A stretch of DNA of 48,312 nt, from the NCBI GenBank assembly GCA_036374795.1, contig DASUTC010000318.1, positions 1-48,312 of the forward strand, written 5' to 3'. The position numbers were made by a program, and so were the translations under genes. Under the pieces are notes generated by a model. It had not been told where the DNA came from and made no database searches. It saw nothing but the letters and a program-made list of their open reading frames with translations. Origin of the DNA: Herpetosiphonaceae bacterium. Its GTDB lineage: Bacteria > Chloroflexota > Chloroflexia > Chloroflexales > Kallotenuaceae. Below are positions 36,934 to 44,371 of the stretch, piece after piece (positions within the stretch are counted from its first letter, which is position 1; every line of letters begins with the position of its first letter).

Positions 36934-38163
36934 ATGACAGCACCGATCACCCTCCACATCCAGCCAGCCCGCGCCGCGCTTCAGGTATCGAGCGAGCCAC
37001 AGATGGTCTATCTGATGGTGACGGGCCGCGCCGCCGCGACGAGCCAGAAGCACCTGCCGCTGAATCTATGCCTGGTGCTGGATCGCTCCTCCTCGATGCG
37101 CGGCGAGCGTCTGTTTCAGGTCAAAGAGGCGGCGCGTCAGGTGCTCAGCCAGATGCAGAGCACCGATGCGTTCGGGCTGGTGGCGTTCAACGATCGGGCC
37201 GAGGTGATCGTTCCGTCGCAGCAGGTGCGCGATGCCGAGTCGCTCAAGGCGCAGGTGATGAGCCTTGAGGCGCGCGGCGGCACCGAGATGGCGCAAGGGC
37301 TGGCGCTGGGCCTGCAAGAGATCGAGCGGCCAAAGATCAACGGTATTAGCCGCCTGGTGCTGCTGACCGACGGACGGACCTACGGCGACGAGCACGCCTG
37401 CGTCGAGCTGGCACGGCGGGCGCAGCGGCGCGGCATTGGCCTGACCACGCTTGGCGTCGGCACGGAGTGGAACGAAGACCTGCTTGAGACGATGACCGCC
37501 GGGCCGAACAGCCGGACGCAGTACATCACCGCCGCGAGCGAGATCGGCAATGTCTTTGTGGCGGAGCTAAACCGGCTGCACGCGACGGTCGCCCAGAGCG
37601 TCGAGCTGACGCTCTCGATCAGCGCCGAGACGCAGATCCATGCCTGCTATCGCGTCCAGCCGTTTATCGCGCAGCTTTATCCACAGGCAGCGGGAAGCGG
37701 CACGTGGCGCGTCCCGATCGGCGAGTGGGCCGCCAACGAAGACCAGACCTTTATCGTCGAGCTGATCGTGCCGCCCGTAACCACCGGCACCCACAGCGTG
37801 GCACGGCTCGACCTGCGCTATGAGCTGGTTGGGACGATGGGCACGCAATCGGCGGCGGCGGTGGTGCAGCTTCCCGCCCTCCTGGACGAGCAGCCGGTCG
37901 CGTCTGAGGTCCGCCGCGCGCTGGAGCGGATGGTCGCCTACCAGTTGCAAACGCGCGCCTGGGAGGCCGTTGCCGAGGGTAAGATCGAGGATGCGACCAA
38001 GCGGCTGAGGATGGCGGGCACGCATCTCTTCAACTCAGGCGAGGTGGCGCTGGCGGAGATGGCGCACGCCGAGGCGACACGCCTGTTGCAGGGCGGCTCG
38101 ACCAGCGCCGACGGGCGCAAGCGGATCAAATACGGAACGCGCGGTCTGATCGCCGGACGCTAG
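36934..38163 (+). CDS. VWA-domain protein
   Basis: 409 residues. The von Willebrand A domain (about 40-215) has a complete MIDAS: D50-x-S52-x-S54 in LVLDRSSSMRG, T in GGTEMAQG and D in LLTDGRTYGD. The C-terminal beta-rich and helical part is unassigned. No signal peptide. Co-directional and nearly touching the phosphatase (three-base gap). VWA proteins with FHA/kinase/phosphatase neighbours are seen in type VI/stress clusters; here no secretion genes are present. Confidence 0.92.
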   Translation: MTAPITLHIQPARAALQVSSEPQMVYLMVTGRAAATSQKHLPLNLCLVLDRSSSMRGERLFQVKEAARQVLSQMQSTDAFGLVAFNDRAEVIVPSQQVRDAESLKAQVMSLEARGGTEMAQGLALGLQEIERPKINGISRLVLLTDGRTYGDEHACVELARRAQRRGIGLTTLGVGTEWNEDLLETMTAGPNSRTQYITAASEIGNVFVAELNRLHATVAQSVELTLSISAETQIHACYRVQPFIAQLYPQAAGSGTWRVPIGEWAANEDQTFIVELIVPPVTTGTHSVARLDLRYELVGTMGTQSAAAVVQLPALLDEQPVASEVRRALERMVAYQLQTRAWEAVAEGKIEDATKRLRMAGTHLFNSGEVALAEMAHAEATRLLQGGSTSADGRKRIKYGTRGLIAGR

Positions 38164-38193
38164 TGAGCCAGCAGGCCGGGGCTGTGGGGAATG

Positions 38194-38327
38194 GAAGAAC
38201 AAAGAACCAAGAACCGGGTACCAGGCGCACAAAGAACAAGGGAACAAAGGAACAAGGGAAAACCCGGAACCAAGAACCTGGACCCCTGATCCCTGGACTT
38301 GGAACTTGAAACTTGGAACTTGAAACT
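38194..38327 (+). repeat. Composite heptamer array running into the FHA gene start
   Basis: GAACAAA-GAACCAA-GAACCGG-GTACCAG, a GCGCAC-n insert, GAACAAG/GGAACAAA units, then GAACCAA-GAACCTG-GACCCCT-GATCCCT-GGACTTG-GAACTTG-AAACTTG-GAACTTG-AAACTAT, the last unit overlapping the ATG at 38328. Clear single-phase heptamers over the last 60 bases. Confidence 0.9.
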
Positions 38328-38834
38328 ATGATCTGTCCTAGCTGTCAAAGCCAGAATATTCGCGGCACGATCTTTTGCCTCAACTGCGGCATGAGCTTGC
38401 TGCCCCAGGATCGCGCCCCCGATACCACGTCGATGTTAGGCGCGCGTCCATCGGCTCGCGCGGCGCAGGAGCGTACGGTCAGGGCGGAGCCCGCGCCTGC
38501 CAGCGGCGAGCGCCGCTTCTCCGCGACGGTGCTTAACAGCGGGCGGCGCATCGACGTGCCGCTGGTGACAGCGCTGCTGATCGGGCGGCAAGACGCGGCG
38601 CGGGGACACTTCCCCGACATCGATCTCAACCCCGACGGCGGCTACGACAGCGGCGTGAGCCGCCGCCACGCCCGGATCAGCCTGGACTCTGGCGCGGCAT
38701 ACATCGAAGATCTGGATAGCGCCAACGGCAGCTTTATCAGCGATACGCGCTTGCAGCCACGTACCGCCTATCGTTTGCAGGCAGGCGATGAGCTACGGCT
38801 TGGATCGCTCATTCTACGCATTGAAAGGGTTTAG
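38328..38834 (+). CDS. Zinc-ribbon / FHA-domain protein
   Basis: 168 residues. N-terminal zinc ribbon with C3, C6, C17 and C20; a Thr/Ala-rich linker (about 28-65, with TT at 33-34) resembling the phospho-Thr-containing linkers of GarA-type proteins; FHA domain about 70-168 with the phosphothreonine-binding residues R87, S111, R113/H114 and N133. Likely reads phosphorylation by the upstream kinase. No Shine-Dalgarno sequence: the start codon directly follows the heptamer array. The frame could extend to a TTG at 38313, but those codons are repeat DNA. Confidence 0.9.
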   Translation: MICPSCQSQNIRGTIFCLNCGMSLLPQDRAPDTTSMLGARPSARAAQERTVRAEPAPASGERRFSATVLNSGRRIDVPLVTALLIGRQDAARGHFPDIDLNPDGGYDSGVSRRHARISLDSGAAYIEDLDSANGSFISDTRLQPRTAYRLQAGDELRLGSLILRIERV

Positions 38835-38839
38835 AGAGT

Positions 38840-39088
38840 ATGGCACGCACTGTGATTGTTCATATCGCCGGCGAAGATCCCGTGATCGCCGAGATCGAGC
38901 ATGAGCCGCAGCCCAGCGATACGTTTATTCATGTCAGCAACCTGCGTAAGCGCGACGGCAAGGAAGTTCACTACCTATCGCCGGGCGTCCAGTCGGTGAT
39001 CTTCCCGTGGAACCGCATCACGTTTCTTGAGTTCATGGTCGACGAGGAAGAGCGCGGCAAGGTGGTCGACTTCTTCCGGCTGGATTAA
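38840..39088 (+). CDS. Small conserved-looking protein of the kinase island, 82 residues
   Basis: Five bases after the FHA stop, with AGAGAG upstream. An acidic, beta-rich protein (TVIVHIAGEDPVIAEIEHE, FIHVSNLRKRDGKEV, SVIFPWNRITFLEFM), ending in a short helix. No domain recognised; no membrane segment. Position suggests a partner of the FHA protein. Confidence 0.7.
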   Translation: MARTVIVHIAGEDPVIAEIEHEPQPSDTFIHVSNLRKRDGKEVHYLSPGVQSVIFPWNRITFLEFMVDEEERGKVVDFFRLD

Positions 39089-39179
39089 GCAATCTGTGCC
39101 TGCGTAACACGACGCTCAATCGGCGACCACAATTCAAGCTCTTCACGACTACCAATCCAAAAACTACAACGTTGAGAGC

Positions 39180-39207
39180 GTAGGGGCGTATTGCAATACG
39201 CCCCTAC
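39180..39207. repeat. Perfect 28-bp palindrome (GTAGGGGC...GCCCCTAC type)
   Basis: GTAGGGGCGTATTG / CAATACGCCCCTAC, flanked by AACGTTGA on both sides in related form. Similar GTAGGGGC hairpins are dispersed in many bacterial genomes, and a relative sits at 45705-45732. It probably works as a terminator for the kinase island. Confidence 0.65.
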
Positions 39208-39267
39208 AAACGTTGACATCAACATGATGTCGAAAACCAGAAATCCCACCTCTGAGATTCATTTCTG

Positions 39268-40869
39268 CTACGCCTCCCACACGCTGCGCCCGCCGACGAA
39301 CGTCTGCGCGACCTGCATGCGCCAGAGATCATCGGGATCGACCGCGAACGGATCGGCTTCGAGCACCAGCAGATCGGCGCGCAGGCCCGGCATGAGCGGC
39401 CCCTTGAGCGCTGTCTCGCCTGATGCGATGGCCGGGCCGACGACATAGGCCCGCAGCGCGTCGTGCAGGCTCAGCGCCAGCTCGCGGTACCAGCCCTGCG
39501 GCGGCTGCCCATCCTGGCGCTTGCGCGTCACGGCGGCATGAATCCCCGCCCACGGGTCGAGCGTCTCGACGGGCGCGTCGGAGCCAAAGGCCAGCACCGC
39601 GCCGGACTGTAGCAACGGCTGCCAGGCGTAGGCCCAGGCGCAGCGCTCGCCGCCCAGCAGCCGCTCGGCAATCTCCATATCGGAGGTCGCGTGGATCGGC
39701 TGCATCGAGGCGATCACGTTGAGCGCCGCAAAGCGCGGCACGTCCGCCGGATCGAGATGCTGGGCGTGCTCGATCCGATTCGGCAGGAGCGGACGCAGCG
39801 CCTCCGCGCCCTGAGCGGCGAAGGCCGCGTGCTGCGCCGCGATCGCATCCAGTACCGTGCGATTGGCTCGATCGCCGATCGCGTGGACGGTGACGGCGAT
39901 GCCGTGCGTATTGGCCTTGCGCACCGCCGCGTGCAGCTCCTCCTCAGGGATCGTCGGCAGGCCGCAGGTGGTACTGCCCGCGAAGGGCGCGAGCATATGG
40001 CAGGTACACGAGCCGAGCGAGCCGTCGCCGAAGATTTTCACGCCGCCGATCCGCAGCCACTCATCGCCGAAGCCTGAGCGCACGCCCAGCGCGATATAGT
40101 CGTCGAGCTGGCGATAGGGCAGATGGAAGAGGCAGCGCGCGTTGAGCTGGTCGGCGGCACGTAGCGCCTGAAGCGCCGCCAGCGTCGCCGGGCCTTCGGG
40201 CATATGCAGGCTGGTCAGGCCGCGCTCGTTGCAGGCCCGGATGATCTCGCGCAGCGCCTGGATGTCCTCGGTCAGCGACGGCTCCGGCACGATGCGATAG
40301 ATCAGATCGTTGGCGTTCTCCAGCAAAATTCCGGTCGGCAGGCCATGCTCGTCGCGCTGGATCAGCCCGCCGTCGGGGTCGGGCGTGTGCTCGTCGATTC
40401 CGGCCAGGGCCAGTGCGCGGCTATTGATCCAGACCGAGTGGCCGTCTTTGCGCGACAGAACCGCTGGATGGCCCAGGGTGACGCGATCCAGCTCCAGCGC
40501 CGTCGGCCAGCGATAATCCCACAGCGCGTGGTTCCAGCCGTGGCCGCGCAGCCACGCGCCCTCCGGCAAATCCTCGGCGCGCTGCCGGATCAGCTCCAGC
40601 GCCTCGTCGAGCGACCTCACGCCGTCGAGATCGGCATGCTGGCGACCCTGTGCGGTCCAGAGCAGATGGATATGCGCGTCGGTCAGACCAGGGATCAGCG
40701 CGCGCCCGGCTAGCGGCACGTCCTCGTAGCCTGGCCGAAGCTGCTCGCGCACCGCTGCGGCGCTGCCCACCGCCACGATCGTATCGTCGCGCACCAGCAG
40801 CGCCTCGGCCTGAGCCTGCTGCGGATCGAGCGTGTAGATCGGGCCGCCGTGAAAGAGTATGTCTGGCAT
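39268..40869 (-). CDS. Amidohydrolase, YtcJ-like (Amidohydro_3)
   Basis: 533 residues from the ATG at 40869 (GGAG upstream; the frame reaches 40902 in repeat DNA). Metal-binding segment DAHIHLLWTA near residue 65; further blocks GLTSLHMPEGPATL, FGDGSLGS, HAIGDRANRTVLDAI and IEHAQHLDP, and AFGSDAPVE at the Asp. Hydrolyses an unknown amide/imide; YtcJ-type members are poorly characterised. It lies downstream of psuG, with a repeat array between. Confidence 0.88.
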   Translation of the reverse strand: MPDILFHGGPIYTLDPQQAQAEALLVRDDTIVAVGSAAAVREQLRPGYEDVPLAGRALIPGLTDAHIHLLWTAQGRQHADLDGVRSLDEALELIRQRAEDLPEGAWLRGHGWNHALWDYRWPTALELDRVTLGHPAVLSRKDGHSVWINSRALALAGIDEHTPDPDGGLIQRDEHGLPTGILLENANDLIYRIVPEPSLTEDIQALREIIRACNERGLTSLHMPEGPATLAALQALRAADQLNARCLFHLPYRQLDDYIALGVRSGFGDEWLRIGGVKIFGDGSLGSCTCHMLAPFAGSTTCGLPTIPEEELHAAVRKANTHGIAVTVHAIGDRANRTVLDAIAAQHAAFAAQGAEALRPLLPNRIEHAQHLDPADVPRFAALNVIASMQPIHATSDMEIAERLLGGERCAWAYAWQPLLQSGAVLAFGSDAPVETLDPWAGIHAAVTRKRQDGQPPQGWYRELALSLHDALRAYVVGPAIASGETALKGPLMPGLRADLLVLEADPFAVDPDDLWRMQVAQTFVGGRSVWEA

Positions 40870-40877
40870 AAACACTC

Positions 40878-40962
40878 CGAAGAACAAAGAACAACGGAAC
40901 AAAGAACAAAGAACCGGGTGCCATGCCCAAAGGGCGCACGAAGAACGAAGAACAACAACGCA
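40878..40962 (+). repeat. GAACAAA array between psuG and the amidohydrolase
   Basis: Units GAACAAA, GAACAAC, GGAACAAA, GAACAAA, GAACCGG, then an insert GGTGCC-n-GCCCAAAGGGC-GCAC, then GAACGAA and GAACAAC. First repeat type only, reading on the plus strand and so antisense to the adjacent minus-strand genes. It ends next to the ATG at 40869, where a GGAG site is kept. Confidence 0.75.
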
Positions 40963-40965
40963 AGA

Positions 40966-41904
40966 TTACCTGTTCTCTGCTCTTTGTGCTCTTTGGGCGC
41001 TGTTTGCTATCGCCACCGCCACCTCCGCCGCCACGCGCGCGTTGTTTTCCAGCAGCGCGATGTTCGTCTCAAGGCTGCGCCCGCCGGTTTCATCCTTCAT
41101 CGCCGCGAGCAGGAACGGCGTTACCTGCGCGCCGTGGATACCCTGACGCCGCGCCTCGGCCAGCGCCCGCCCGATCGCCGCCTCGACCTCCTCCGGCGGC
41201 AGCGCGGCCTCCTCCGGCGGCGGCACCGCCAGCACCATCCCGCCCCCGCCGCCCAGCCAGCGATGCGCCTGCCACAGCGCCGCGACCGCCTCGGGCGTGT
41301 CGGCGCGCGCCGAGAGCCGCAGGCCGCTGGACCGCGAGTAGAACGACGGAAACTCATCGGTGCCGTAGCCCACGACGGGCACGCCCAGCGTTTCGAGCAC
41401 CTCCAGCGTCGCGGGAATGTCGAGGATCGACTTGGCACCCGCGCAGACTACCAGCACCGGCGTACGGCCTAGCTCCGTCAGATCGCCGGACACGTCCCAG
41501 GTTTCGCGCGCGCCGCGATGAACGCCGCCGATGCCGCCCGTGGCAAAGACCTGCACGCCCGCAGCGTGCGCCAGCGCCATCGTTCCCGCGACCGTGGTCG
41601 CGCCGTCCTGGCTGGTGACGACCGCCAGCGCCAGGTCGCGCCGCGACAGCTTCAGCACATCCGCGCCCGTGGCAAAGCGCTCGATCGCCGCCTCGTCCAG
41701 CCCGATTGTCGGCTGGCCGCGCACCACGCCGATCGTCGCGGGCTGCGCGCCACGCTCACGCACGATCGACTCCAGCGCGTAGGCAACCTCGCGATTGCGC
41801 GGCTGCGGCAGCCCATGCGCGATTACCGTCGATTCGAGCGCGACGACCGCGCGACCCTGCGCCAGCGCCGCTTGCACAGCCGCATGAATAGATACTTGCA
41901 TCAT
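40966..41904 (-). CDS. psuG: Pseudouridine-5'-phosphate glycosidase
   Basis: 312 residues from the ATG at 41904 (AGGAG upstream; the frame extends to 41964 without support). Splits pseudouridine-5'-phosphate to uracil and ribose-5-phosphate. Family blocks: VALESTVIAHGLPQPRN, TIGVVRGQPTIGL, KLSRRDLA, FATGGIGGVHRGA, CAGAKSILDIPATLE and GGRSLETNIALLENNA. The uracil product can be used by Upp (18.7 kb). The PsuK-like kinase is 15 kb away rather than adjacent. Confidence 0.95.
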   Translation of the reverse strand: MMQVSIHAAVQAALAQGRAVVALESTVIAHGLPQPRNREVAYALESIVRERGAQPATIGVVRGQPTIGLDEAAIERFATGADVLKLSRRDLALAVVTSQDGATTVAGTMALAHAAGVQVFATGGIGGVHRGARETWDVSGDLTELGRTPVLVVCAGAKSILDIPATLEVLETLGVPVVGYGTDEFPSFYSRSSGLRLSARADTPEAVAALWQAHRWLGGGGGMVLAVPPPEEAALPPEEVEAAIGRALAEARRQGIHGAQVTPFLLAAMKDETGGRSLETNIALLENNARVAAEVAVAIANSAQRAQRAENR

Positions 41905-41923
41905 AGCCTTGTCTCCTGGCGCA

Positions 41924-41952
41924 AGTGTACTCACACAGCGCCGACCCTGCAA
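41924..41952 (-). promoter_or_regulatory. Promoter of psuG
   Basis: On the minus strand TTGCAG (41952-41947) and TACACT (41929-41924) are 17 bp apart. Its -35 box lies five bases from the -35 of the divergent T-box promoter. Confidence 0.55.
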
Positions 41953-41957
41953 CTTGC

Positions 41958-41986
41958 TTGACAATCGCGGGACTCCCCTCTATGAT
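41958..41986 (+). promoter_or_regulatory. Promoter of the T-box operon
   Basis: Perfect TTGACA (41958-41963), 17 bp, TATGAT (41981-41986). Transcript start predicted near 41993. Confidence 0.75.
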
Positions 41987-41992
41987 TCAGGG

Positions 41993-42264
41993 CAACGACG
42001 CCGATGGAGACGAGTACGCTGGTCATCAGTTTACAGCGAGCCGCCGAGAGTGCAAGGGCGGTAGCCAGAGCCAGCCGAATCCACTCCTGAGTCGAGGATG
42101 TACCAGCCGCAGCGCTCAGCCCGCGCTGATCGCCCGACTGTAAATCTTTTCCGGTTCGCCTCCGTTAGCGGGCGCTTCAAGGTCATCGCCCGGCGCTGGT
42201 GGTGACGAAAGAAGGTGGCACCACGAAGCTCAGCCCTTCGTCCTTCATGGACGGAGGCTTTTTA
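41993..42264 (+). promoter_or_regulatory. Serine T-box riboswitch with terminator
   Basis: Stem I region starts after the promoter with AGTA (42013-42016). The specifier segment GAATCCACT (42077-42085) places TCC (Ser) at 42080-42082. The T-box sequence GAAGGTGGCACCACG (about 42211-42225) forms the antiterminator bulge that contacts the tRNA NCCA end. The terminator is CCTTCGTCC (42235-42243) with GGACGGAGG (42249-42257), then CTTTTT. Uncharged tRNA(Ser) binding prevents termination; the serS gene three places downstream confirms the specificity. Confidence 0.9.
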
Positions 42265-42290
42265 ATTCTGGCAATTGGAGAAGCAAGCTC

Positions 42291-43295
42291 ATGATCAGGA
42301 CGCAACCCACACCGCGCGAGATGTCATCCACCGCACCCACGCATCCGGTGCTTTCGGTCGTCGCGCCGGTATACAATGAAGCGCCGACGCTGCCGCTTTT
42401 TTGCGAACGGGTGATCGCGGCGCTGGAGCCTTTGGGCGTGCCCTTTGAGGTGGTGTTGATCAACGATGGCAGCCGCGACAGCTCGCTGGAGGTGATGCAC
42501 GAGCTGCATCAGCGCGATCCACGGATCAAAGCCGTCAACTTTTCGCGCAACTTCGGCCACCAGATCGCGATCACGGCGGGCATCGACTACGCGCGGGGCG
42601 ATGCGGTGGTGGTGATCGACTCGGACCTGCAAGATCCGCCGGAGGTGATCCCGGCGCTCTTCGCCAAATGGCGCGAGGGCTACGGCATCGTCTTTGCGCA
42701 GCGCTCCGAGCGCGAGGGAGAGACGTGGTTCAAGAAAACGACCGCCGCGTTCTTCTACCGGCTGATCCGCCGCATCACCAACGTCAACATCCCTGTGGAT
42801 ACGGGCGATTTCCGCCTGATGGATCGCAAAGTGGTCGATGCGCTGATGCGGATGCGCGAGCATCACCGCTTTATGCGCGGCCTCTCGGTCTGGGTCGGCT
42901 TCAAGCAGACCGGCGTGGAGTACCGGCGCGCGCCGCGTCACGCGGGCGAAACCAAGTATCCGCTCAGCAAGATGCTGCGCTTCGCGCTCGACGGTATTAC
43001 CAGCTTCTCGTACCTGCCGCTGCAATTGGCAACCTACTTTGGGTTTATCATCGCGACGATCAGTATGTTCGCGCTGGTGGCGGTGATCATCCTGCGCCTG
43101 ACCGGCTCGCAGGCCAACTTCTACGGCCAGGCGTCGACGCTCGTCAGCGTGCTCTTCCTGGGCGGCATTCAGCTCATCTTCCTGGGCATCATCGGCGAGT
43201 ACCTGGGCCGGATCTACGATGAGGTGAAGCGCCGACCGCTCTACATCGTGGCCGAGGAGCTAGGCTTTGACGACGAGCGCGAGCACGGGCCATGA
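42291..43295 (+). CDS. Family 2 glycosyltransferase, dolichyl/undecaprenyl-phosphate sugar transferase type (GtrB-like)
   Basis: 334 residues. GT-A domain with [14 protein letters not shown] at the N-terminus and DSDLQDPPE as the nucleotide-sugar/metal site, [12 protein letters not shown], and [16 protein letters not shown]. Two C-terminal transmembrane helices ([21 protein letters not shown] and [21 protein letters not shown]) as in GtrB/DPM1-like enzymes that load a sugar onto a polyprenyl phosphate. First gene of the T-box operon; GGAG upstream of the ATG at 42291. A later in-frame ATG at 42321 is also possible. It overlaps the Nudix gene by four bases. Confidence 0.92.
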   Translation: MIRTQPTPREMSSTAPTHPVLSVVAPVYNEAPTLPLFCERVIAALEPLGVPFEVVLINDGSRDSSLEVMHELHQRDPRIKAVNFSRNFGHQIAITAGIDYARGDAVVVIDSDLQDPPEVIPALFAKWREGYGIVFAQRSEREGETWFKKTTAAFFYRLIRRITNVNIPVDTGDFRLMDRKVVDALMRMREHHRFMRGLSVWVGFKQTGVEYRRAPRHAGETKYPLSKMLRFALDGITSFSYLPLQLATYFGFIIATISMFALVAVIILRLTGSQANFYGQASTLVSVLFLGGIQLIFLGIIGEYLGRIYDEVKRRPLYIVAEELGFDDEREHGP

Positions 43296-43771
43296 GGCCG
43301 CTGCTGGAGCCGCTGCTGACGCGCGCGATCCCGCTGTTTTTTGTCGGGCGAGCGGTGTATCGCCGCATCAGACGACCGATCAGCATGGGCGTGCGCGCGC
43401 TGGTGGTGCAGGATCACCAGGTGCTCCTGGTGCGGGCACACGGCTGCGCGCGCTGGGATCTACCCGGCGGCGGCGTCAAGCGGGGCGAGTCGCTGCGCGA
43501 GGCCGCGATCCGCGAGACACGCGAGGAGAGCGGCTGTGTGGTCGAGGCCGAGCGCCTGCTGGGGATGTATCTCAACCTCTGCGACGGCATGACCAACTAC
43601 GTGGCGGTGTATGTCTGCCGCCCGATCAACCGTCCGGCGCTGGCGCTCAACATTGAGATCGCCGAGGCGCGCTACTGGCCGCTCGACGCGCTGCCGCCCG
43701 TCACGCCGTCGGTGCCGGGCCGCCTGGCCGAGTACGCCGCTGGAGCATACGGGCTGGATGGCGTGTGGTAG
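43292..43771 (+). CDS. Nudix hydrolase 1
   Basis: 159 residues. An N-terminal ~30-residue basic extension ([22 protein letters not shown]) precedes the Nudix domain. Nudix box [24 protein letters not shown] is complete (Gx5Ex7REUxEExGU; quoted in part here as [17 protein letters not shown]). Hydrolyses a nucleoside diphosphate linked to another group, substrate unknown. ATGA overlap with the glycosyltransferase indicates coupled translation. Confidence 0.9.
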   Translation: MRPLLEPLLTRAIPLFFVGRAVYRRIRRPISMGVRALVVQDHQVLLVRAHGCARWDLPGGGVKRGESLREAAIRETREESGCVVEAERLLGMYLNLCDGMTNYVAVYVCRPINRPALALNIEIAEARYWPLDALPPVTPSVPGRLAEYAAGAYGLDGVW

Positions 43772-43809
43772 CGCTGCCCGCCGAGCACAATCAGACGATC
43801 GAGGTATCC

Positions 43810-44298
43810 ATGAGCTATACACCGATTCTCGCCACGTTAGGCTATATCGTATCGCCGGACAGACAGCGCGTGCTGATGGTCCATCGCAACAAGCGGCTCG
43901 ACGACATTCATTATGGAAAGTACAACGGCTTAGGCGGCAAGCTCGACCGGGGCGAGTCGGTGAGCGACTGTATGAAGCGCGAGGTGTGGGAAGAGTCGGG
44001 GCTGCACGTCGAGGCGATGGTGCTGCGCGGCACGATTAGCTGGCCCGGCTTCGGCAAGCGCGGAGAGGACTGGTTCGGCTTTATCTTTCGCATCGACGGC
44101 TGGAGCGGCACGCCGCACGCGGGCAACCACGAGGGCACACTGGAGTGGGTTGAGCGCGATGTGCTGCTGGATCTGCCGCTCTGGGAGAGCGATCGGCTGT
44201 TTCTGCCGATGGTCTTCGACGACTCGCCCGCCGTGTTTCATGGCGTGATGCCCTACGAGAACGGCCAGATGGTGGGGTGGAGCTACGAGCGATTTTGA
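43810..44298 (+). CDS. Nudix hydrolase 2, MutT/8-oxo-dGTPase-like
   Basis: 162 residues from the ATG at 43810 (GAGGTATCC upstream; the frame is open to 43765). Complete Nudix box ending GESVSDCMKREVWEESG. LMVHRNKRLDDIHYGKYNGLGGK resembles MTH1/MutT-type 8-oxo-(d)GTPases. Only 38 bases after Nudix 1. The two are not near-identical copies, so it is probably not a recent duplication. Confidence 0.88.
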   Translation: MSYTPILATLGYIVSPDRQRVLMVHRNKRLDDIHYGKYNGLGGKLDRGESVSDCMKREVWEESGLHVEAMVLRGTISWPGFGKRGEDWFGFIFRIDGWSGTPHAGNHEGTLEWVERDVLLDLPLWESDRLFLPMVFDDSPAVFHGVMPYENGQMVGWSYERF

Positions 44299-44371
44299 TG
44301 ATCAACATGAAGGATAACGAATTCGGTGGGAGCGCCTCATTCGAGCGGCGCATGAGCGAGGAAGGTTCGGC

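Noticed and set aside
38313-38327. Upstream TTG start for the FHA protein
   Set aside because: The added codons are heptamer repeat DNA; MICPSC at 38328 begins the zinc ribbon as expected.
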